From Perkinsus olseni (taxonomy: Eukaryota > Perkinsozoa > Perkinsida > Perkinsidae), in contig JABANP010000026.1 in assembly GCA_013115135.1 (NCBI GenBank), positions 124,001-188,000 of the forward strand: DNA of 64,000 nucleotides, given 5' to 3'. A program made the position numbers and the translations under genes. Below the pieces are notes generated by a model. The model was not told where the DNA came from and did no database searches. It saw only the letters and a program-made list of their open reading frames with translations. Below, in pieces: positions 36,205 through 47,500 of this stretch (the first letter of the stretch is position 1; each line of letters starts with the position of its first letter).

Positions 36205-37718
36205 CTAGCCACCGATCTTCATCATATTACGGAGCTCATCCGCCCTCTCGCCCAGCTCGTACATGTCTGCCCGCCCACCCAAGGCCCAGAACTTGCGGCC
36301 GAGGGAATCCTCAAGAAGAGGTCGGAGAGGTCTCCCCTCCCTGATGGCGTCTCGGAGTGATACGCCAGAGTCTGCCGAAGCGAATAGACAGTTGTAAAGA
36401 AGGCCATCCGCCGACACCCTTATCCGGTTGCAGCCGCTGCAGAACTGATCTGTCATTGAGCTGATGACGCCAAAGGTGCTTTTGTAGCCTTTCACTCGGT
36501 ACTCCCTCCCGACTGTCGAGTGGGGGTCTATCTGCTCCACCACAGCAAGGTTATCAGCCCCTACAGCATCACGAATTTGATTCAATATTTCTAGTTTGCT
36601 CAACATGAGTTTGCCGGAGCCCCAGTTGTTGCCAGAAAAGGGCATGTATTCGATAAACCGCACGTTAAGATTCTCCTCTCGGGTAAGCTCGACGAAGTCC
36701 AAAAGCTCATCATCATTCACCCCGCGCATGACCACACAGTTGACTTTCAACCGGAAGTCCGGGTCGCTCCGCAGGCTATCGATCAGCTTCCGAGTGCGCC
36801 TCCAGTAGGCCTCGGGTCTGTTTGATATCATCGGGAACTTTGCCGCTACCAGAGTATCCAGAGAGACGTTCACATGAAGGAGCCCAGCCGCTCTCATAAC
36901 AGGGGAGATGCCGCTCGAGGACCACACCGTTGGTGGTGATGCCGAACTGGCCGAGGCGCTGGCCGCAGCTTTCGGCGATGCCTTCAACGATCCGAGGGAA
37001 ATCAGAGCGAACCTGACGAGTGAAGGGACTTACTGAGTCATTCATGCATAGCATGAACGGCTGCTGCTGCAATGGCTATACTCGGTGACGAAACTAAGGG
37101 AGAGACTCCCAGCACTACCGTTGGCTCCCCGCCAGTGAGGCGGATCTTGTTGATGCCGAGGTCATTAACAAACTCGGACGCTAATGTGACGATCTCATCT
37201 GCAGTGAGGTAGTTGGCTGATGGAGGCCTGAGGAACGATAGGCCCCGGTACGGAGCAGGACTAAGCTGACTATAAGTAGCGCTTCAGTACCACTCCATCG
37301 GGCTGACTTCACTACCCGACGAGGAATGCCCCCTTCTCCCCCACTACTTTATTTCATCATTATCATCACCATACAGGGAAGGGGGCATACAGTACTGGCA
37401 CCTCATGTTGCACTTGTCCGTCAGAGAAAGGCGAAGATACGTGTGCTGCCGAGCAAACTTGTCGCTGACCGCCTTGGACCACTGCTTCGCGTCGCAAGAG
37501 GAAGCCAACAGTCGCCTAGAAGCTATCGCGTAGCCGTGAGAGAGTCGGCCCCTACTAAGTGGGAGGCCTCCCGTCCACAGCATAGCGGGACAAACTTCAG
37601 AAAACCACCTTAGCCGGTCGCTGGCCAACTCGGGAACACAATAAGGGGAAAGATGGTATGAAGAAGCTGAGCTGATGCACCGGAGAATGTATCGGAAAGG
37701 AAGTGGCGGTAATAGCAA
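36205..37718 (-). CDS. moaA: GTP 3',8-cyclase, molybdenum cofactor biosynthesis (MoaA/MOCS1A)
   Basis: Radical-SAM enzyme for the first step of molybdopterin synthesis. [19 protein letters not shown] holds the CxxxCxxC SAM cluster (about 37430). [18 protein letters not shown] and [12 protein letters not shown] follow (about 37150), then a TTNGVVLE region and a continuous exon from about 36870: [43 protein letters not shown]. The second cluster is [21 protein letters not shown] (about 36440). The protein ends MMKIGG: the C-terminal double Gly of MoaA is intact, with stop at 36205. The N-terminal 80 residues ([17 protein letters not shown]...) are Arg/Ser-rich without acids at first and could be a mitochondrial presequence. 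No MoaC fusion is visible. Confidence 0.9.
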
Positions 37719-37796
37719 TTCCAGTCAGGCCAAGCAAGCAATAGACGGCCTCAGGAGCAGGGGCGGCGCCGGCCATCAGAGGCCACTACAATTGCC

Positions 37797-40700
37797 TCAC
37801 CGGCCTTGTGCAGCGCCAGAGTCGAAATTAGGGTCACTGGGTTCAGCGTCCACTGGGAGCTCAGCGAAGGCCAATAGGAGGTCGTCTCTCACAGCTAGAG
37901 CCACGACGGGCTCGGACGACCGTACCTGGCAAGACTTGCAATGGACAGCTAGTGAGCGAAAGCAGACTATTACCGCAACCCTAGCCTTTCCCGCATACTG
38001 CGGTCCAGTACCGACTTCAATTCGGACGAGGACCTGAGGAGCTACTGAGTAGGGAGGCACTAGAATGCCGCAGATACTACCGTTGCATTGGGAAGGGTGA
38101 AGCACTGTATTCCTTCCGGGCTGTCTGCCGGGAATTTACCGCACAAAACGAGGTTGTTGGGGTTGGCGTCAAGCTGCGAATGAAGCTTGAGGACCTACGC
38201 GAGACGCAAGTGCACGCTGTGAACTAGTGGCCATGATAGTACCCCTCCCAAGGTAGCCGATCGGGCCAGCGCTAAGAGACTGTCACGGCAGTCGAAGGAA
38301 GTAGTTATACTCACAACAGCCGACTGCTCCGACAGATGGTACCTAGTAGCAGAGTAGGGCGAGATGTGGTACTACCTAAATAGGGGGCTCCTTACGCATG
38401 ATGCCGCCACATGCTGAAAAAATCACCAGCGTTTGGTATGTCCACTGGGGCCATGAACTTCGACAAAAGAATGGGCAACCGCAAGGAGAGTGTCCGAGGG
38501 GTATTGTCGAACAACAGGAAGCGCATCTAAGGTTGAAGCTAGGCAGTGGCAGAGGAAAAGGATATCATACGCTCATCATTGGAATCTGCTGCGTTGGCTT
38601 AGTGCAAACAACCTTCACCACTAACCGTATCTGCACACAATTAAATGCTCGCAGATTTACTGACACCTCTAGCTAGTACCTGTTGCTTCGCCCTTATAGC
38701 CGTAGGAACTGCCTCAGTGGCCTTCAGGGAAATATCATCGCCCGATATCAGTTCCACCGCGAACTCATCGAGAGCTCCGGAACCTGACGAGTCCGACACA
38801 TTGTGGGGAACAAGCACCACTGCGTCATCATTACTCTTATTGCCAAAATATAGGGAAACCTGACCCTCACCCATCCCGCAAGTGTAGGAAGATTGCAGAC
38901 CGATCTGAAGGGAGCCAATCGACTCTGCCGAGTAGCTTAGTTGTGACGAGCACCACCTGCAGTATATCGTCTTCATACAGCACACCCTCCTGCGCCCCGA
39001 TAAGTGCTCGGAAGCGTTCCACTGTTGCTGGAGCCCCCACGTTATGCGGTAGGAGCGCCCCGCCGCTCACAACGCCGGACGTTCCAGGCGTGGACGACCC
39101 AAAGGTAGTAGTCTTCGGCGGGGACGCCGCAGTGCCTGAGAAAACATTAGCTCTAGAAGACAAGCTGGTCTCTCGGATATGACCTAAGCGAGCCGCAGTG
39201 GGTGTTGGTGTGAAGGCAGTGGTTGCAGTGGTAGGGGGTCTGACGAAAGCATCACTCTGAGGAGGGGCGACCATCTCTTCCAAGCTCGACGCCATAGCCG
39301 CTGGGGTCCTTGATGTCGTCGGTGGCGCCCGGGAATCACCAAAGTAACTGCTCAGAGAAGGCCCTACCACTGCGGTATCCTAGACCCAATGATACCTCTC
39401 GTTGAGCTGCCCGAAACTGTTCTCAGCCGCCCTTGCCCGAGCAGCCACTTCATTTTCAGAGCCCTCGAAGAGCTTCTTCAACTGGGCATTCTCACGCTGC
39501 AACGCCTGCAATTGACCATGCGAGATGGATCTTAGATGGCCCCGACCACGACTACCTCATTAGTTGCCGACAGTTCCGTCATCCGCCGGGAGTCCTCTGC
39601 AATCTGGTCGTCCCTCGTGGCGAGCTCAGCCTGGAGTTTCGAGGCCCGACTCGACTCCTGACCACCACCCAAATTCAGACCGCTATCCTAGCTACGGCTA
39701 TAGCAACTCCCCTTAGAAAAGCGGGTTTCGCTCCGCCTAGGAAGCGGTCCACCTTCAAGCCACACCCAGATTTACTATCATACGGTTAATAACGGGATGG
39801 TAGCATAAAATTCAAACCATGAGGATCGCCCCCCGGACCCGCTATCACCTTCATCCACATATCTTTAGCGTTACTCAAATCTGTTGATAGTGTTTTATTC
39901 TGGCTCTTCAAACTGTTAACTTCGCCCTGAGCACACACGCGTCATCACAACAGTCCAGAGACCCAGTCAGGCGGCCGCCTCGGACCTCGAGCTTTGCGAC
40001 TTGGTTCATAGAATCATCCAGCTGGTTTCTGGCGTCTGATAGCTGACTCAGAGACGACTGGTGGGCCGAGACTGAGACAAGCGGGGATGAATGGACGCTA
40101 TTGCCAGGCTTCTGTGAGGGACTCAGTACAAGGACCTCTCCTCGCCCGATACGCTTGCATAGAAGGGGCCTTGATATTTACCCGAGTCTGACAGCTGCTT
40201 CTTGAGCTGCTCAATCTCGGCTTTAGCATCACTGAGCTCAAGATTCGCCAAATGACGCTCGACAGCCAACTGGTCCGTCCCGGATGAGCCGCCTCCTGCC
40301 TTGTCTACAACGAAGACGACCAATAGCTCTCCACAGTCCATCTTTCCCCCTTAGTACCGTCACCAGCTACACTGCCCGGGACATCCCCGACCGCCTTGGT
40401 CGAGTCAGCGGGTAAGTCTTCGATGTTGGCCTTATCCGCGAACACTCCAAACATACCATTATCTGATGATGACTGGAGTCAGGTCGCGATGCGAAAGATT
40501 TTTGGTACGTATTGGGGCCTCGGGGCTCGCTAGCTGCTCCTTCAGCGTCTTCAATAATCTATGCAAGAGGGTTTGCCAGGATGGAAGTACAGCGGAGAGG
40601 CCTACTCATTGGGGTCCGTCTTGCCATCACCCAGGATGTCGAAGTCGATGTAGATACAGTCCCTCTCGCTGCCGGGGGCATCAGCTGCAGCGTTCTTGTT

Positions 40701-41106
40701 ACCAGCGGAAACGACACCGTCCGGCATTCCAAACCCAGAAACCTATACAACTTGCGATGAGGGAGAGCAGGAAAACCATGGTCCTCGCGTCCGCCAGTAT
40801 GCGCGAGCCAATGGACCTCGCGAGCCAGTGGGGTCAGTAATGGGCCGAATACTCGACTAGTGCTCACTACTTCCACATAGAGCTACTAGACGCGACTAGT
40901 AGTAGTACATTGGCCGCTCCGCTGGCAGCACCGCCGCCGCTACTCTTCTGCGTTAAAGCGAAGTTGGTGTCGAATGGTGACTGCGGGGCCACCCTCCCTG
41001 TGGTTGTTGTTCCTTCCTTAGGGGGCGCTCCTGCCGTTGTAGCTGTTGGATCGAAGGTGAAGGCCGAGTCCCCGAATCCGTTTACTGCGGGGACGCTACT
41101 AGCCAT
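37797..41106 (-). CDS. Coiled-coil protein with C-terminal adaptin-ear-like (GAE/AP-2 alpha appendage) domain
   Basis: Start MASSVPAVNGFGDSAFTFDP (ATG 41104-41106), a disordered Ser/Thr/Ala/Pro-rich N-terminus; its first intron begins near 40905. Heptad-type segments follow: ELSDAKAEIEQLKKQL (about 40230), ELATRDDQIAEDSRRMTELS (about 39600) and ALQRENAQLKKLFEG (about 39480). A second low-complexity linker (39370-39050) leads to an appendage-like fold: GVLYEDDILQV, SIGSLQIGLQSSYTCG, GQVSLYFGNKSNDD (about 38850), then NPNNLVLCGKFPA and LVRIEVGTGPQYAGKARV near the end. The ear domain resembles alpha-adaptin, but the adaptin trunk is replaced by coiled coil, so this is more likely an endocytic or Golgi accessory protein than AP-2 itself. 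The exact 3' end is uncertain. Confidence 0.55.
40883..40902. repeat. 7-bp hairpin at the 5' end of an intron
   Basis: CTACTAG (40883-40889) and CTAGTAG (40896-40902) flank a 6-nt loop, immediately inside the first intron of the minus-strand coiled-coil gene (donor gtacta near 40908). Confidence 0.4.
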
Positions 41107-41522
41107 TACAGTAAAAAACTTCTGAGATTTCCTTCGTCGAGTGATAAGGGATATCGACGGCCAACGATACCACACTCGTCGCCTCAAACGCGACGAAGAA
41201 AATGTCCTGCACGAAGCTTCCCCTGCTCCAACACTACATAGCAGCATCAACTTGTCCTTGCCTACTTGACTAGCCCATCTCCCAACAACTACATGCGGTT
41301 GGCTTGGTGCAGTACCCTTGACACTTACAGGGGCACTGCTCGCCCATTGCGTTCTACTCCGTAGAATCGATTATCAGGGCGGGCGCGAAATCAGCGCAAG
41401 ATTCGAAGGGAGTCTCTTCACAAGTGCGTTTTCCATGTCTCTTCTCATATTCATCTCAGTTCTTTCGGACACTCCCACTCTAACCTGTCCTCCATCTCCA
41501 GTAGCCCTACTGTGTGGTCGTC

Positions 41523-44500
41523 ATGGACATAACAGTGACTGATGCTTCCAACGTCCCAGGTGAGCTAGGCTGAGATAGTTCCAGACTCAGGTATGCTGTG
41601 GCCTTATTTCAGAGAAAGCCTACTTATCAATCAGAGTTGGGGAGACTAGAAGACAGGCCCCCCTGCGCTTGAATGAACCGCTACGCTTCCCCTCGGACAA
41701 TCAGGAGTCCTGTAAAGTCGACCTGTTTACTCAGGTAGGCATTGCACCTCTTCGACGTTCTTGTCTGTGCGCTATCCTGAACGATCTAACTCCGTCCAGG
41801 TTGGCAGCCAGCAAGTGCCTTTACGACGGTTCAAGGATCAAGGCGAACAGACAGAATCGGTCGCCCTAGAGAACCCAGCGGGTGGTCCGAAGATCGTGTT
41901 GTCTCTCAACTTCAAGCACACCGACCCTCGAGTCAAACAGAAGTAAGGCAAGCCTCCCGCACATTTCTCCTCGGGGTAGCATCAACTCCGAGAGGTATCG
42001 TATGTCTGAGAGATCCGTACTCACGTGAAAGGCTTGTGGGACGAAATGATCCGCTGTAGCCCATGGCAAGGCGGGCCTGTGGAAATCCACTCCTCCTAGT
42101 TAGGGACCGGAATCAGAGTTATCAGAAGAAGTTGCCATCGTCCTAATGCATCGGCACGCTGCTTTTCAGAAAATCTCAGCGGCAAACTCGACATCAAGCC
42201 GCGTTGAACGCCAAGAAGTACCTGGATGATTTTCAAGTACAACAGCTGCTTCAAGGGATGGTCCAACAGCTGCTCACAGACCGACCGGCAGACCCTCTAA
42301 CCTTCATGGCCGGTTACATCCAGGAAAGAAGTGAGTCGGCGAGATCCAGCGCCCTGTCAGTCTCGCGTCAGTCGTCGAGCATGCGGCCTGTATGGCGTGT
42401 CCAAAATCGTGACTGCTCAGATACCTCGTCTCCGAACGGTGCTGTAGAAGCGCCGAAGAGCGAACCGGCGGTTCACGTCCAAAAGAAGGAGAACGATGCT
42501 GTGGACTACTCGGCTATGCCTGGGCTCGGGGACGATGAGTTCCCAGGATTCCCTCATGAAGATTGCCCGGCTGACATGCCCGACCTTTCTGAACATCACA
42601 GCGTCATGGCCGACGTCTTGAAGGCTAATCCCGACATATATAACAACCTAAAGGAGAAGAAAACGCCTAATGGAGTTGGCCTTGCGAAGTGCATCAAAAC
42701 TGGTATGGACAATAAGGGGCATCCGATGATTAAAACGGTCGGTATGGTCGCTGGTGATGAGGAGAGCTACGAGGTATTCAAAGACTTATTCGATCCCGTC
42801 ATCGACCAGCGCCATGGTGGTTACCCTGCTGATGCCAAACACCCCACAGACTTAGACTATACTAAACTCCTTGACACTCCAATTGATCCTTCCCAAAACT
42901 ACGTCATCTCTACTAGAGTGAGAACGGGCCGGAGCGTGCGTGGAATCAGACTACCGCCGTCCTGCACCAAGGAAGAGAGAAGGGAGGTCGAGAGAGTTTT
43001 AACTAAGGCATTGAAATCCTTGGGTGGAGACCTCGCTGGTGACTACTATCCGCTTGCTGGGTCGAATAGCTATTCTGAGAAGCCTGGGGGTATGACTGCA
43101 GCAGAGGAGCATCAGATGCGTGAAGATCACTTCCTCTTCCAAGAGCCTGACTCTACTCTTCTCCTCTCGTCTGGTATGGGCCGACACTGGCCGGATGCTC
43201 GAGGTATATTCGCCAACGATCAGAAGAACTTCCTAGTGTGGGCGAATGAAGAAGACCACATGAGGATTATATCCATGCAGAAGGGTGCCGATATTAAAGC
43301 TGTCTTCACCCGATTCTGTGATGCCGTTAACAAAGTTCAGGAGGTCGTCAAGCAAGAGGGCTACGACTTCATGCATAATGATCATCTCGGTTACGTCCTC
43401 ACATGTCCAAGCAACCTCGGCACTGGCCTTCGTGCATCTGTTATGGTAAAGGTCCCGCTACTCTCAGCTAGGCCTGACTTCAAGGATATCTGTAAATCCT
43501 TGCACCTTCAAGCCCGTGGTGGTGCTGGAGTAGACAGCGCCAGCGTCGGAGGTATCTGGGACATCTCCAATAGTGATAGGATTGGCAAGTCCGAGGTTGA
43601 GCTCGTGAACATCATGATCTCGGGATGCTCAAAGATCGTCCAAATGGAGCAGGCTTTGGAGAAGGGAGATACACCCGCTTTCGAGGCACTCTCCGGGACC
43701 GCCTCAGCGTCTTCTGATCATCATCAGAACGATGCTGTGGACTACTCGGCCATGCCTGGGCTCGGGGACGATGAGTTCCCAGGATTCCCTCATGAAGATT
43801 GCCCGGCTGACATGCCCGACCTTTCTGAACATCACAGCGTCATGGCCGACGTCTTGAAGGCGAATCCCGACATATATAACAACCTAAAGGAGAAGAAAAC
43901 GCCTAATGGAGTTGGCCTCGCGAAGTGCATCAAAACTGGTATGGACAATAAGGGGCATCCGATGATTAAAACAGTCGGTATGGTCGCTGGTGATGAGGAG
44001 AGCTACGAGGTATTCAAAGACTTATTCGATCCCGTCATCGACCAGCGCCATGGTGGTTACCCTGCTGATGCCAAACACCCCACAGACTTAGACTATACTA
44101 AACTCCTTGACACTCCAATTGATCCTTCCCAAAACTACGTCATCTCTACTAGAGTGAGAACGGGCCGGAGCGTGCGTGGAATCAGACTACCGCCGTCCTG
44201 CACCAAGGAAGAGAGAAGGGAGGTCGAGAGAGTTTTAACTAAGGCATTGAAATCCTTGGGAGGAGGCCTCGCTGGTGACTACTATCCGCTTGCTGGGTCG
44301 AATAGCTATTCTGAGAAGCCTGGGGGTATGACTGCAGCAGAGGAGCATCAGATGCGTGAAGATCACTTCCTCTTCCAAGAGCCTGACTCTACTCTTCTCC
44401 TCTCGTCTGGTATGGGCCGACACTGGCCGGATGCTCGAGGTATATTCGCCAACGATCAGAAAAACTTCCTAGTGTGGGTGAATGAAGAAGACCACATGAG

Positions 44501-47500
44501 GATTATATCCATGCAGAAGGGTGCCGATATTAAAGCTGTCTTCACCCGATTCTGTGATGCCGTTAACAAAGTTCAGGAGGTCGTCAAGCAAGAGGGCTAC
44601 GACTTCATGCATAATGATCATCTCGGTTACGTCCTCACATGTCCAAGCAACCTCGGCACTGGCCTTCGTGCATCTGTTATGGTAAAGGTCCCGCTACTCT
44701 CAGCTAGGCCTGACTTCAAGGATATCTGTAAATCCTTGCACCTTCAAGCCCGTGGTGGTGCTGGAGTAGACAGCGCCAGCGTCGGAGGTATCTGGGACAT
44801 CTCCAATAGTGATAGGATTGGCAAGTCCGAGGTTGAGCTCGTGAACATCATGATCTCGGGATGCTCAAAGATCGTCCAAATGGAGCAGGCTTTGGAGAAG
44901 GGAGATACACCCGCTTTCGAGGCACTCTCCGGGACCGCCTCAGCGTCTTCTGATCATCATCATCATCAGAACGATGCTGTGGACTACTCGGCTATGCCTG
45001 GGCTCGGGGACGATGAGTTCCCAGGATTCCCTCATGAAGATTGCCCGGCTGACATGCCCGACCTTTCTGAACATCACAGCGTCATGGCCGACGTCTTGAA
45101 GGCTAATCCCGACATATATGACAACCTAAAGGAGAAGAAAACGCCTAATGGAGTTGGCCTCGCGAAGTGCATCAAAACTGGTATGGACAATAAGGGGCAT
45201 CCGATGATTAAAACAGTCGGTATGGTAGCTGGTGATGAGGAGAGCTACGAGGTATTCAAAGACTTATTCGATCCCGTCATCGACCAGCGTCATGGTGGTT
45301 ACCCTGCTGATGCCAAACACCCCACTGACTTAGACTATACTAAACTCCTTGACACTCCAATTGATCCTTCCCAAAACTACGTCATCTCTACTAGAGTGAG
45401 GACGGGCCGGAGCGTGCGTGGAATCAGACTACCGCCGTCCTGCACCAAGGAAGAGAGAAGGGAGGTCGAGAGAGTTTTAACTAAGGCATTGAAATCCTTG
45501 GGTGGAGGCCTCGCTGGTGACTACTATCCGCTTGCTGGGTCGAATAGCTATTCTGAGAAGCCTGGGGGTATGACTGCAGCAGAGGAGCATCAGATGCGTG
45601 AAGATCACTTCCTCTTCCAAGAGCCTGACTCTACTCTTCTCCTCTCGTCTGGTATGGGCCGACACTGGCCGGATGCTCGAGGTATATTCGCCAACGATCA
45701 GAAAAACTTCCTAGTGTGGGTGAATGAAGAAGACCACATGAGGATTATATCCATGCAGAAGGGTGCCGATATTAAAGCTGTCTTCACCCGATTCTGTGAT
45801 GCCGTTAACAAAGTTCAGGAGGTCGTCAAGCAAGAGGGCTACGACTTCATGCATAATGATCATCTCGGTTACGTCCTCACATGTCCAAGCAACCTCGGCA
45901 CTGGCCTTCGTGCATCTGTTATGGTAAAGGTCCCGCTACTCTCAGCTAGGCCTGACTTCAAGGATATCTGTAAATCCTTGCACCTTCAAGCCCGTGGTGG
46001 TGCTGGAGTAGACAGCGCCAGCGTCGGAGGTATCTGGGACATCTCCAATAGTGATAGGATTGGCAAGTCCGAGGTTGAGCTCGTGAACATCATGATCTCG
46101 GGATGCTCAAAGATCGTCCAAATGGAGCAGGCTTTGGAGAAGGGAGATACACCCGCTTTCGAGGCACTGTCCGGGACCGCCTCAGCGTCTTCTGATCATC
46201 ATCAGAACGATGCTGTGGACTACTCGGCTATGCCTGGGCTCGGGGACGATGAGTTCCCAGGATTCCCTCATGAAGATTGCCCGGCTGACATGCCCGACCT
46301 TTCTGAACATCACAGCGTCATGGCCGACGTCTTGAAGGCTAATCCCGACGTATATAACAACCTAAAGGAGAAGAAAACGCCTAATGGAGTTGGCCTCGCG
46401 AAGTGCATCAAAACTGGTATGGACAATAAGGGGCATCCGATGATTAAAACAGTCGGTATGGTCGCTGGTGATGAGGAGAGCTACGAGGTATTCAAAGACT
46501 TATTCGATCCCGTCATCGACCAGCGCCATGGTGGTTACCCTGCTGATGCCAAACACCCCACAGACTTAGACTATACTAAACTCCTTGACACTCCAATTGA
46601 TCCTTCCCAAAACTACGTCATCTCTACTAGAGTGAGGACGGGCCGGAGCGTGCGTGGAATCAGACTACCGCCGTCCTGCACCAAGGAAGAGAGAAGGGAG
46701 GTCGAGAGAGTTTTAACTAAGGCATTGAAATCCTTGGGTGGAGACCTCGCTGGTGACTACTATCCGCTTGCTGGGTCGAATAGCTATTCTGAGAAGCCTG
46801 GGGGTATGACTGCAGCAGAGGAGCATCAGATGCGTGAAGATCACTTCCTCTTCCAAGAGCCTGACTCTACTCTTCTCCTCTCGTCTGGTATGGGCCGACA
46901 CTGGCCGGATGCTCGAGGTATATTCGCCAACGATCAGAAGAACTTCCTAGTGTGGGTGAATGAAGAAGACCACATGAGGATTATATCCATGCAGAAGGGT
47001 GCCGATATTAAAGCTGTCTTCACCCGATTCTGTGATGCCGTTAACAAAGTTCAGGAGGTCGTCAAGCAAGAGGGCTACGACTTCATGCATAATGATCATC
47101 TCGGTTACGTCCTCACATGTCCAAGCAACCTCGGCACTGGCCTTCGTGCATCTGTTATGGTAAAGGTCCCGCTACTCTCAGCTAGGCCTGACTTCAAGGA
47201 TATCTGTAAATCCTTGCACCTTCAAGCCCGTGGTGGTGCTGGAGTAGACAGCGCCAGCGTCGGAGGTATCTGGGACATCTCCAATAGTGATAGGATTGGC
47301 AAGTCCGAGGTTGAGCTCGTGAACATCATGATCTCGGGATGCTCAAAGATCGTCCAAATGGAGCAGGCTTTGGAGAAGGGAGATACACCCGCTTTCGAGG
47401 CACTCTCCGGGACCGCCTCAGCGTCTTCTGATCATCATCATCATCAGAACGATGCTGTGGACTACTCGGCTATGCCTGGGCTCGGGGACGATGAGTTCCC

